From positions 1 through 16,684 of the forward strand of contig JAIQCW010000015.1 of assembly GCA_020283715.1 (NCBI GenBank): 16,684 nt of DNA. Direction: 5' to 3'. The notes beneath the pieces are model-generated. The model saw nothing but the letters and a program-made list of their open reading frames with translations. It made no database searches and was not told the DNA's origin. The stretch's first letter is position 1. Each line of letters starts with the position of its first letter. Source of the stretch: Cytauxzoon felis (taxonomy: Eukaryota; Apicomplexa; Aconoidasida; Piroplasmida; Theileriidae). The translations under genes and the position numbers were made by a program. This document shows positions 1-9,624 of this stretch, piece by piece.

Positions 1-360
1 TACTGGACCTCAAGTGGAACCCGAAGCTGATCTCAGGGAAGCGGAGGGGGAAATAAATAGAGAAGGCACCACGACAGTGGAAAGACGAGGTGGATTGGAC
101 CTCAAGTGGAAAACTCGGAAGGACGAAGATAATCAACCATAAGAACAAAGATATCTACCCGGAGGAACAGAGAGTGTCTACCCCTAAGAACAGGTCTCTG
201 GCCTAGTAGATGTAACCTCAAGTGGAACCCGTAGCTGATCTCAGGGAAGCGAAGGGGGAAGTAAATAGAAGAAGCTGTCTGCAAGACGACCTCGGGTGGA
301 GAGCTGATGGCAGGATGAAGAGAGTTGGATTGGACTTCAAGTGGATTGGATTTCGAATGG
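1..360 (+). repeat. Interspersed inverted-repeat element, right-hand part (cut by window start)
   Basis: The sequence is GC-richer than its surroundings. It carries three clear copies of the core CCTCAAGTGGA (from about 8, 101 and 212), two copies of the module CTGATCTCAGGGAAGCG, the module TGTCTGCAAGACGA near 276, and spacer units of the type ACCCGGAGGAACAG near 157-206. The right end is GGATTGGACTTCAAGTGG (327-344), matching the right terminus of other copies, followed by a decayed second copy to about 360. All modules point the same way, so the left arm is presumably outside the window. It lies just downstream of the stop of the minus-strand gene at 378. Short open frames across it look incidental. 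Confidence 0.9.
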
Positions 361-377
361 AATGTAATATGAATAGA

Positions 378-3300
378 TTAGAGAATGAGATTGATGGATT
401 GTGTGAAAGATTGTATATCATGTTTTAATTGATTATATTTAGATGCGGTGAATTGTTTGATGGTGAATAATAATGATTTCCAGAGTCTTTTAGAATAGGG
501 TGCATGTTGTTTAATAATTGATATAATAGTAAGTGGATTAAGATTATTATTAGTATTAATATAATTTTGTATAGTATTAATTAATGGTATAGTCATTGGT
601 AGATTGTAATTAAATAAATTAATAATATTAATATTTAATTTATTTAATATTAATAATTTTATAGAAGAAATTATATAAAAATTATTTAATTTATAATCAA
701 ATTTTATAAAATTCATTAATTGTATAGTAATATTAGATAAATTTGGTAATAATATTTCTATACTTAACCATTTCATTAATAAATTTTTATTAATTTTATT
801 ATTATTATACATAAAATTCAAATATAATAATATAATCTCTTCATTATCAGTATATTTACATAATATACATTCAAATATTTTATTACATCTTAATGGTATC
901 AATTTTATACAAATTTTCATATAATATATTAATTCATATTCATTCAATATTAATATTAATTCATATAATAATTTCATATCAATATTTATATAATTCTTAT
1001 ATAACCATATCATACCAATTATTAATATATTCGATATACCATCATTCTATAAATTATTCTCATTCTTAATATAATATAAACTCACCCTATCATCAATCAT
1101 AGATAACCATTCAATATTATCATAATCTATCATCAAATCCATTGATATCCTCTCTATCAAATCATACGTCTATAATATTTATATACATTATTTGATGTCT
1201 ACTCCACTTGAGGTCCAATCCACTTGAGGTCCAATCATTATCTTCGTCTTTAACTTCCACCGTAGGTTGTCTTGCAGACAGCTTCTTCTATTTACCTCCC
1301 CCTCCGCTTCCCTGAGATCAGCTACGGGTCTTCCACTTGAGGTCGACTCTATATAGATACATCACATGTGTATCCATCCTTCAAACAGTTTTTAGTGTCT
1401 TGTTTGCAGCATGGGCATGGTATTGATCGTATGTGTTTTAATGAGGATATGCCATTAACGTTATCAGTTAGAATAATTAACGTACTTCCAGAAGTAAATG
1501 AGCGTCGTATTATATTAGGATTACTGGAATCTGCGTAAATTGATTTACAAATACACATATTACGATATGATTTCTCAGTATACACTTCAACGAGTTTGAT
1601 GTAACCTCAAGTGGATTACCCGCAGCTGATCTCAGGGAAGCGGAGGGGGAAGTAATTAGAGGAAGCTGTCTGCAAGACGACCTCAAGTGGAACGGCGAGT
1701 GGAAGAATAGTAGGATTGAACTTCAAGTGGAGCAGTAGCAACATTCATTGGTATAAACATACTTGTGTATGATCATCATTGATGATTGATTGGAAGAGGT
1801 AGATACCGAGTATGGGTGTATAATTTGGAAGTGTATTGATGATTTCATCAAGTGTTGATTTAGATTTTTGATAGTTATTATTTGTAATTATAAGAGTATA
1901 TTTTTCCCAAATTTTAGGTTCATTATAGAATAATTTGATTATTAACTTTGAAATTTCATCATCATTACATGCTTCCATTAGTAATGATGCATATTCTACA
2001 TTTAAATTTAACATTGAAAAGAATAACATTATAATTAAAATAATTTTTGATTCTTTAGTTTCAATTACTGTAGATTTTATAAAATTATACCAACGATCAT
2101 TACTACTCAATCTAATTATACTCTTACAACCATATAATTCTAATACCCTAAAAACAAACTCCCTCCATACAACATCATTAAACTTTACACCACTCATAAT
2201 CACCGAATCCCATTCAGGTATCAATGAATTGTAGATCATATTATCATCCATATCAGAAGATTCTCCACTTGAGGTCTTGTCGTTGCCACTCGGCATTCCA
2301 CCTGAGGTCGTCTTGCAGACAGCTCTTTTAATTACTTCCCCCTCCGCTTCCCTGAGATCAGCTGCGGGTAATCCACTTGAGATTATATCAGTAGTTTCTC
2401 GTTCTTCCGGGTTGACAGTTTTCGTTCCTCCGGGTAGAATTCCTGTTCTTAGGGGTTGAACATCTTTGTTCTTCCGGGTAGACATTTCCTGTTCTTCCGA
2501 GTTAACTCCATTTGTGGTCTTAACCTTGTCTTGCAGACTGCTCTCCACCTGAGGTCTTCCACTAGGCGTGGTGCCTCTTCTATTTACTTCCCCTTCCAGC
2601 TCCCGTAGATCGCTTCCAGGTATTCCACTTGAGGTTACATTCAACACATCCTTAGCACCATCTTCCATCATTCCCATGATGGATGATCCATCACTATCTT
2701 CACCACGATCTCCGGGAGTGGCTTTACTCTTTAGAGATAGGTAATTAGAAGAAGGCTCCACGCCAAGTGGAACAGAGTTGGATTGGACCTCGAGTGGATT
2801 GGATTGGACTTCAGGTGGAGGATATTTGAATTCTATAGAGAGTAATGTGATGATTTTAGAGAGTATAATATTGAGTGTATGATTATTGATAAATTTTGTG
2901 ATTTGTGGTGAGTAGAGATTGAAGATGATGGATGGATGTAATTTATTTAGATGATTGATATGATAGAAATATCTGATAGTATTGATAGCGATATTATTAT
3001 AACCCATTTCGATCATTCTAGGTAGATAGCATTCTGTTAATAATATTAATAATGATAATTGTATATTATGATTATTAATATTAATTAATAATTTATTATA
3101 TAAATAATTAAAATAAATAATAATATTTTATTAAACCATTTTAAATTATAATTAGATTTTAATAATAAACTAGATATAAATTGCCAAAAAACAAGGTTCA
3201 ATAGAAATAATTTCATGTATATTAATATTAATATTAAATTGTATATTATTAATATTTAAATAATCATTAGACCAACATAATAACCATTTTGTAGTATCTA

Positions 3301-4102
3301 ATAAAATATTAAATTTATTAATAATTAATAATTTATAATATAATATTATTATAAAATAATATGATAATGATGTATTAATTGTATTATTATACCATTTTAT
3401 ATTATTAAAATTTATATTATTAGAAAATTTTTGTAATATTTCTATAATTTGTATATATAATTTATATAATTCATTATTATTTAATTTACGTAATAATAAC
3501 CATTCTGGTATATCTAAATTATTATTATTATATATAATATTCATTAATTCATATGTTTTATAATTTATATAATATAACCAATCATATATATATGGTGAAT
3601 CCCATATATATATATTTGATATTGTTGGTGATCTTTCTATATATTTAAATATATCTATACCATATCTTCTACCTATTATATGATTTAATTTTATATCTAT
3701 AGGTATATTAAAACCAATATTTATATTACTATTTCTATAATCATATGATATTATATTATTATATTCTATATTATAATAACGATTTATATTATTATCTTTA
3801 TCATTAGATATCTATTATATCATTATCAAATTTATAAATCAATACTAACCTTCTTCTTTTTATAATGACCATCTTCTAATTTATCTAATAATTCCTCTTG
3901 TAATTCATCATCTATACCAACTATATATTGTAATCTAAAAATAATTATATAATATTTATAAAATTATTACATCATACCTAGAATATTTTGGTGGCTTATC
4001 ATTATAAGATTCAAATGGATCATACTTTATCCTAGGAGGTGATTTAGATTCTTTATATTCTATAGCAGGTTGATACGATTTGCCAATCGTCTTCCAATCC
4101 AT
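378..4102 (-). CDS. Five-exon gene of unknown function, with an in-frame repeat insertion and two apparent frameshifts
   Basis: I do not recognise the product. The exon model on the minus strand is 4102-3978, 3934-3850, 3811-1763, 1169-1086 and 1046-378, and every junction is GT..AG and in phase. It starts MDWKTIGKSY and encodes about 1003 residues. The first 70 are charged and Pro-containing. Most of the rest is Asn/Ile/Leu/Tyr-rich and looks helical, possibly a helical-repeat scaffold. Residues about 402-586 come from an inserted element read in frame (2265-2818). Exon 3 needs a one-base deletion in the T6 run (3186-3191) and a compensating one-base insertion near the A4 run (3126-3129) to stay open. 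These could be homopolymer errors, real damage, or an intron I did not recognise. The 593-nt third intron holds a repeat-flanked Cys-rich fragment; the other introns are 38-43 nt. The start follows TTTTAG, so an upstream exon is possible. Confidence 0.75.
1204..1730. mobile_element. Composite inverted-repeat element carrying a Cys-rich coding fragment, inside an intron
   Basis: The left arm (1204-1345) begins CCACTTGAGGTCCAATC and runs in reverse orientation through TCTTGCAGACAGC and CTTCCCTGAGATCAGC. The right arm (about 1598-1730) runs forward through CTGATCTCAGGGAAGCG and TGTCTGCAAGACGA and ends GGATTGAACTTCAAGTGG. The arms are thus inverted relative to each other, with about 250 bp of unrelated AT-richer sequence between them that encodes a Cys-rich peptide on the minus strand. 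The whole unit lies in the 593-nt intron (1170-1762) of the minus-strand gene. I saw no clear target-site duplication and no transposase. Confidence 0.7.
1349..1597 (-). pseudogene. Cys-rich protein fragment (3' end only) between inverted repeat arms
   Basis: An open frame on the minus strand runs from the edge of the right arm to a stop at 1349 and has no ATG near its start. It contains CICKSIYADSSNP and ends CPCCKQDTKNCLKDG followed by a short tail. The motif C-x-C-C-x5-N-C-L-K-D-G is shared with the Cys-rich frame at 12180-13097, and in both the coding sequence runs straight into a repeat arm just after it. I therefore read it as the carboxyl end of a member of the same family, captured with the element. 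It lies in sense orientation within an intron of the host gene, so an alternative exon cannot be excluded. The function is unknown. Confidence 0.5.
2265..2818. repeat. Inverted-repeat element inside an exon, translated in frame
   Basis: The ends are CCACTTGAGGTC (from 2265) and GGATTGGACTTCAGGTGG (to 2818). On the host's minus strand it reads PPEVQS, SVPLGVEPSSNYLSLK, KATPGDRGE, VTSSGIPGSDLREL, several (N/S)PEE/SEEQ units, and SSGLPAADLREAEGEV, with no stop. No GT donor or AG acceptor sits neatly at its edges, so it appears to be kept in the mRNA rather than spliced. The peptide is hydrophilic, Ser/Thr/Gly/Glu-rich and probably disordered. Confidence 0.85.
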
Positions 4103-4447
4103 CTAAAATGTCTATTAAAATCAATGCGTAATATTAAAATTCAACCAATACGAAATTTATACTCCATTATATACACATCCTCCAACATTATGAGTTATGT
4201 CAAAGTCGCTGCGTTAAAATCCTGAATCATCGAGGCATTATTTGTGGTTTTATAGGACCATACATTACCTAATGGGGGCTGTTATAGAAAATTTGAAGGA
4301 ATGACAAAAATCATATAGTATTTACTATAGATGTTGTTGTAAAATCGAATATTAAATATTTATAAATGATTGTAATAGAATTCATGGCGTATAACCGCTA
4401 CATTATATCAGGAAAAGCGGTTAGTCACAACATTTATCTCATTAGAT
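4103..4447. other. Divergent intergenic region, putative shared promoter
   Basis: It separates the start codons of the minus-strand gene (4102) and the plus-strand kinase (4448). It is less extremely AT-biased than the surrounding introns, with patches such as GTCGCTGCG and AATGGGGGCTG around 4206-4270. It contains no repeat element and no convincing open frame. A promoter role is inferred from position only; I could not identify a specific motif. Confidence 0.4.
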
Positions 4448-5756
4448 ATGGAATCATACAAGGAAAATCACAACTCCCCTGCTCCAAATGATGTTAATAA
4501 AATAGATTATTTAAAATTATGTGCCATTTGCTGTTCCAACTTCAAGTGCAATTGTTATAGTAAAAGTGATGCAGGCTCCTCATCCTGTGATGATGATGAC
4601 GATGTTAACGAGATTGAAAAGTTCGTTGATACGAATGCATGTCTAACTGATGCATTGGATTTGGCTGAAATTAAGGATCTATGTATACGTAATGTACCAT
4701 TTTGGGATGATTTAAAGAGGGAGGATATATGTATAAGGAGGATAAAGACAGCATTGACTAATGTAGTTTTTAAAGTTGAATTGAATATGGGTGATGATGG
4801 TTCATTACGTGTACGTAAAGTATTATTGAGGATAATATTACCTCATATATCAAGTTTATATGATGTAGAAAGTCAAAGTGATGTATTGGAGATATTAGCA
4901 ATGCATAATTGTGCTCCGAAATTATTAGCAAAATGTGATGGAGCAAGGATGGAACAATGGTTAGATGGTTATATTTTAAGATCAGATTGTATTAATAATC
5001 CATCAGTATTAACATCAATGGCTAGTTTAATCGCAAAATTTCATAAACGTGCTACACTTGCAGCACCTGCACATTGGGATAGAACACCTTTTGTAATTCG
5101 TACATGTAAGAAATGGATTAATAAAGTTGCTGATATAATTAAAAAAAAGAATCTAAATGTAGATTTAGATAGTAGAATTGAAGCATTTAATAAATATGAA
5201 AAAGTTTTATCGAAATATGTCAAAGGTAAATCTTTTGCTAATGAAATTATGTTTTGTCATAACGATGTTCATTTAAAAAATGTCATTGTTACTTATCATG
5301 GGTATAGATTAATAGATTTTGAATATAGTGCTTTCAATTATGTTGGTTATGATATCGGTAATATGTTAGATGAGATAATTACAAGATATGATATATTCAC
5401 TCCACCATACTTTGAAATTGATGATAAATACGATATTTCTAATGAGTTAAAATGTTTATTCGCTAGCGTTTATTTATCAGAAGTTACATCAACTAATGTA
5501 TTACCATCAGATAAAGATATTATTAATGAATTTCTTAATTCTGTTTATGTACATTCATTAGGCCCTTGTATATTTTGGTCTCTTTGGGGATTAATAATGT
5601 AAGTTTTACTGCAATTATTTATTTAAATTATTCAGTGACTTGGAATTTAATATCCAAGATGCGTTCGATTATCATATTTTTAGCGATAAAAAATTAGAGT
5701 TGTTCAATAAAATATTTAATAAGCTTGTAAATGATAAGATTATCGATGATGTGTAA
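4448..5756 (+). CDS. Choline/ethanolamine kinase
   Basis: It phosphorylates choline and/or ethanolamine with ATP in the first step of the Kennedy pathway for phosphatidylcholine/phosphatidylethanolamine, a cytosolic reaction. The Brenner-type catalytic motif is FCHNDVHLKN (His about 271, Asp 273, Asn 278). The metal-binding choline-kinase motif is LIDFEYSAFNYVGYDIGN (Asp about 290). A conserved carboxyl segment FWSLWGLI follows. The unspliced frame stops at once after this segment, but a 37-nt intron (GTAAGT..TTCAG, 5599-5635) restores the frame and adds a 40-residue tail, giving 423 residues. The start is the first ATG. Residues about 24-52 form an unusual patch of six Cys followed by DDDDD that the catalytic core does not need. 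Choline versus ethanolamine preference cannot be read from the sequence. The gene contains no repeat element. Confidence 0.93.
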
Positions 5757-5924
5757 TTATAATTTAATTTTACTGTATTTTTAATAAATAATTTAATTTA
5801 TGGGGAATTTTTTACATTTTGTATGTATTATACGTCAGTATTTATGTCAAGTTGGAGTATTCTTGAATTATTGTTGGTTAGTAGTACATAACTTCAAATG
5901 TCTATATGCACCATAAATTGGACA

Positions 5925-5945
5925 AACCCCATTAATGTTGGGGTT
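5925..5945. other. Hairpin, 7-bp stem and 7-nt loop
   Basis: AACCCCA (5925-5931) pairs with TGGGGTT (5939-5945) around the loop TTAATGT. It stands out in AT-rich sequence about 170 bp past the kinase stop. It could be a 3'-UTR element or part of a small RNA; there is no further support for either. Confidence 0.35.
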
Positions 5946-6254
5946 AATGCACCATTCACCCTATAGTATTAATGTCTGTTGAAGATTTCTCTATGAATAT
6001 AACATATACTACTATATTAATACAATTGAAGGATGAAGTATAGTTGTGTGAAGATATTTATGTAATTATATAAATAATTATTATAATATATATACTATAA
6101 AACTATTAACATGAATTGAAGTATAGTAACTATATATGGTTGTAATAATACTAGATATATATACTTTTATAAATTATTAAAATATTATAAGAAGATTGTA
6201 AGTGATTGAAGGAAGATATTTATTGTATTAGAATTTGTATATTATTAGAGTATT

Positions 6255-6415
6255 GACCTCAAGTGGAACCCGTAGCTGATCTCAGGGAAGCGTAGGGGGA
6301 GGTAAATAGAAGAGGCTCCACGCCTAGTGGAACAGAGCGCAGGATTGTAACCTCAGGTGGATGGACATCAGGTGTAGAGGTATATGTAAGATGAAGAGGT
6401 TATAACCTCGGGTGG
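6255..6415 (+). repeat. Inverted-repeat element family, partial copy (right-arm modules only)
   Basis: The order is GACCTCAAGTGGAACCC, CTGATCTCAGGGAAGCG, GGTAAATAGAAGAGGC, CCACGCCTAGTGG (a small hairpin module), then CCTCAGGTGGA, GACATCAGGTG and CCTCGGGTGG. All modules face one way. It abuts the TFIIS stop codon region (6454), so it may fall in the TFIIS 3' UTR. Confidence 0.85.
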
Positions 6416-6453
6416 ATATGTGTATTATATTACAGTGTGTGTTATAAATGTGT

Positions 6454-7396
6454 TTAGAATTTCCATCGATTTTGGCAATTGAGGCAGTTGACGAATGTGG
6501 TCATGGGTTCATCTGATGATCTGGTTTGCATTTGATAATACATTGTATTTGAGGATTTGCATTTGGTGCAATGGAATTGTCCTTTATTATTTTTATTTTG
6601 TGAGAAGATATTTTTGACGGCCCAATCGGATTGGCATGCTTGTATAGATTCTTGTAGTATAGAATTACGTTGTAATTTTTTTTCATCAGATGCCATATCG
6701 ATAGATTTCATGGTAGTTAATTGTAGAGGTGTAATTATACCATTATATATTTTAGTATTAAAGAGTGGATTATTAATATCTTTAAGATTAAATGCAATAG
6801 CTTTAAGTTGAGAATTATATTCTTTTTGTGAAGGATTATTTAAAATATGATGATTATATAATTCAAATTCGATATTAAATATTAAATCATAAACTTTATT
6901 AATATCAACATTAATATTATGTCCAATCATAAATGCTTTAAATAAATAATTTAATGCTTTATCTCTAATATCATCATTATGTAATTTACCTTTATATATA
7001 ATATTATCATTAATATTATCTAATATATTTGATTGATTTTTATTATCATCTGATGATAATAATTCTAATTTACGTCTTTTTGATTGATTTAAATCATTTC
7101 TTAATATATCTTTCCATTTATTAATTAAATAATTTGATAATTTTATTATATCATTATTATATACTTTTGTTAATTTTGATAATATTATACCAATCTTTGT
7201 ACTAGATAATATATCTTTATTAACATTTATATTATTTAATTCTTCTAAACAATTAATAGCTAATTCATTCTTTAATTATTATATATTATTATTATATATT
7301 ATATATTAAACTTACATCTAATTCATCATTATTATTATTAGATACTTTATTTAAATATACTTCTAATTTTTCTTTAATCTCTAATATCTTACTCAT
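6454..7396 (-). CDS. TFIIS: Transcription elongation factor TFIIS
   Basis: TFIIS is a nuclear factor that stimulates RNA cleavage by stalled, backtracked RNA polymerase II. Exon 1 (7396-7316) starts MSKILEIKEK; a 46-nt intron (7315-7270, GTAAGT..AAAG) joins in phase to exon 2 (7269-6454), giving 298 residues, a normal size. Residues about 28-80 fit the N-terminal TFIIS/LW helical domain (CLEELNNINVNKDIL ... LSNYLINKWKDIL). A Lys/Arg-Ser linker and the central domain starting DDIRDKALNYLFKAF follow. The C-terminal zinc ribbon has CTKC (261-264), the acidic catalytic pair Asp280-Glu281 in SSDEPMTTF, and NCLNC (Cys289, Cys292), ending RWKF. All catalytic and zinc residues are present. It is divergent from the gene at 7584. 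Confidence 0.95.
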
Positions 7397-7583
7397 AATT
7401 TATATATCATTAATAAATCATATAATAATTTATATTCAATTATAATCTACAATAAATAATATATATATATATATATAATTTATAATATTCCATCATATAT
7501 ATATATAAAAAATTTCTCCTACGTCTATCAATCAAATGGGGAATAATATAATTAAATAATAAATTATATAATAATCTATACAT
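7397..7583. other. Divergent intergenic region with (AT)n microsatellite
   Basis: It separates the start codons of TFIIS and the gene at 7584, so it probably holds both promoters. It contains an AT dinucleotide run at about 7459-7477 and a second TA-rich run at about 7495-7508. I see no defined motif. Confidence 0.4.
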
Positions 7584-8969
7584 ATGGAATCAATTATGAA
7601 TAATATCTTAACAGATGAATTAACATCTATAGCATTACTTATAGGAGGAGCATGGTTATTAGGATTCACCAATAAAAAACATAGCCGCAGCTGGATCAGA
7701 TTCCTATATAATCGATATAATCGTATAGATAATATCTACCAATTATTACCAATACTACAAAAAAATGCCAAAGCACTGTTTTTAATCTTTAATGATATAG
7801 CAACGTTAGTTTCATTCACAATTCCATCATCAATGTCTACTTCAGAGCTGTCAATAGCCTCAAGAATTCATTAGATAATAATAATGATTCACATGTACCC
7901 AGAGATGTCATTAAAGCAATAATATCGCAAGATTACTACAGAAATAAAATCAATGATACACAAAATGCAGTACTAAATGAATTCGGTACAGATGTACACG
8001 AACTCAATCTCGCTCTACAAAAATTCTCACACGTATGTTACCACACCGAAGGTTCAACATCTCCACCTGAAGTCCAATCCAAGTCTCTTCGTCCTGCCGT
8101 CAGCTTCTTCTATTTACTTCCCCCTTCGCTTCCCTGAGATCAGCTACGGGTTCCACTTGAGGTCCATTAACTACATTAGAGATCTGTTCTTCCGGGTTGA
8201 CATCGCCACGATCTCTGGGAGTGGCTATACTCTTTAGAGATAAGTAAATAGAAGAAGCTGACGGCAGGACGATGAGAGTTGGATTGGACTTCAGGTGTAA
8301 TGCTCACTACGTTTAATGGTGTAAATATTGATATTATAGGATGATCAGGTTCAGATATATTTGATGGGTGTTGAGATGATGTATAATAGTGTATTGGATG
8401 GTGGTTATCCTCAGTGTCCTGGTGTAGATGTATGTAGTGATTTATCTCGTGAGTGTGTGATAGAGGTATTAGAGCGTGTAATGACATTGAGATTGAAGAA
8501 TGGTGATATATATAATGATGAGATGGAGAGGAATTTTATAATGGATCAGATGATGAAATATGGTTGTATGACAAGTTTTGATGCATTGGTATTATTTAGA
8601 AATGCAGAGAATTTATATAATTATGATTTTAATTTTATAAAAGAAAAGTCTAAGATGATAGAAAAGTTTAAGAGTATAAAGAGTTATGAATTTATACAAA
8701 GGGTTACAGAGAATGAATTAGAGATAATAAAGGATTCAATTGAGGATAATAATAAGATATACTTACTTGTATTTGATGATTTGATTATATTTGATTATTT
8801 TATATCATTATCTAATATTAATAAAAGGAATGATAAATCTGTAATGCTTTGGTTATTTAAATCTGATATTATAGATGGAAAATATCCTTGTTTATTATAT
8901 CCTTGTGTTATTAAGTTTTCTAAAGATAAAATTGAGGTAATTTTATATAAATTTATTGAGATTTATTAA
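7584..8969 (+). CDS. Unknown protein with N-terminal hydrophobic segment, three exons
   Basis: I do not recognise the family. The exons are 7584-7804, 7846-8032 and 8340-8969, encoding 345 residues, and all joins keep phase. Intron 1 is GTTAGT..TTCAG (41 nt). Intron 2 is GTATGT..TATAG (307 nt) and holds a complete repeat element. Without splicing, the frame stops at 7874 and again inside the element. Residues about 13-28 (TSIALLIGGAWLLGF) form one likely membrane segment, followed by a basic stretch (KKHSRSWIRFLYNRYNR), as in a tail or anchor with its bulk on one side of a membrane. The remainder is soluble-looking, with a Cys-Pro-Gly-containing patch (YPQCPGVDVC) early in exon 3 and a mixed helical/strand C-terminus. 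It is divergent from TFIIS. Confidence 0.75.
8064..8297. repeat. Complete inverted-repeat element within an intron
   Basis: This is the clearest intact copy. The first ~55 bases (CACCTGAAGTCCAATCC..., through CGTCCTGCCGTCAGC and TTCTTCTATTTACTT) and the last ~55 (AAGTAAATAGAAGAAGCTG..., to GGATTGGACTTCAGGTG) are near-perfect reverse complements. Between them are a second reverse module (CTTCCCTGAGATCAGC, CCACTTGAGGTCC), a spacer with TTCTTCCGGGTTGACA, and GCCACGATCTCTGGGAGTGGC, itself a stem-loop. It begins 31 nt after the splice donor and ends 42 nt before the end of the intron. Confidence 0.92.
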
Positions 8970-9624
8970 ATTATAGGCCATTTACACTAGTGCTGATGAT
9001 ATTAAATGAAGTTGTTGATTACTATCGATTTTTTTAATGGAATTATGTCATTTTATATAGTAAAAGTGTATTTTCATAAAATCTAATCTCGATGACTTAA
9101 GAATAATGTAAAATGTCGAATTAAAGGGTAAAATGTATAAAAATCTCACATAATGAACTGGAGATGGTGAAGATTGATCGCGTACGAGGTTGAATAATAA
9201 TTTTATAATAACATATCATATAAAAATTAAATTTATTGATTAATTATATGTATATATGAATGATATATATATGAAGATGATTGAAAGTATAGTAGAGTTT
9301 AAATGTATAATAAACGGACATGAATTGAAATGATATATAACATATATTATATGGATATAATGGTATAATATGATTAATTATAAGATTATATTTAATAGAA
9401 TATTATGGAAGGATGGAATATATTAAAGGAATATATAAAAATAGATGTAATAATGTTGAAATGGCTAGGTAATATTAATTCGTTGGGCAGAATAGTGCGT
9501 AAGACACACAATAAAATTTCTATATGAATATTGCAAATTATAATAATCTGAATTGAATTAATATTTATTTTTATATATTAATATTTATTTTGTAATAATC
9601 TATGAATTTTAATAGTTATATGAA
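8970..9624. other. Intergenic region, nothing identified
   Basis: This is 655 bases of AT-rich sequence between two plus-strand genes. GC-containing islands occur at 9158-9192 (GAACTGGAGATGG ... GATCGCGTACGAGG) and 9480-9512 (TCGTTGGGCAGAATAGTGCG). I see no open frame, tRNA fold or repeat element. The second island could be part of the 5' UTR of the next gene or a small RNA; I cannot support either. Confidence 0.4.

Larger units (their letters stand above)
5757..6453. other. Convergent 3' intergenic region
   Basis: It lies between the kinase stop (plus strand) and the TFIIS stop (minus strand), so it should hold both 3' ends. It is AT-rich with a GC-bearing hairpin at 5925-5945 and one repeat element at 6255-6415. 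I see no gene. Confidence 0.5.

Noticed and set aside
1..360. CRISPR-like array of direct repeats with spacers
   Set aside because: Repeat units and spacers vary in length and order, occur in both orientations, and lie in introns and exons of eukaryotic genes; there are no cas genes.
222..428. Open frame of 68 codons on the plus strand across the first element
   Set aside because: It consists almost entirely of element sequence, and its end overlaps the 3' end of the minus-strand gene.
8033..8339. The element itself being an intron-generating unit (introner)
   Set aside because: The GTATGT donor and TATAG acceptor lie 31 and 42 nt outside the element ends in ordinary AT-rich intron sequence, so the element appears inserted into an existing intron.
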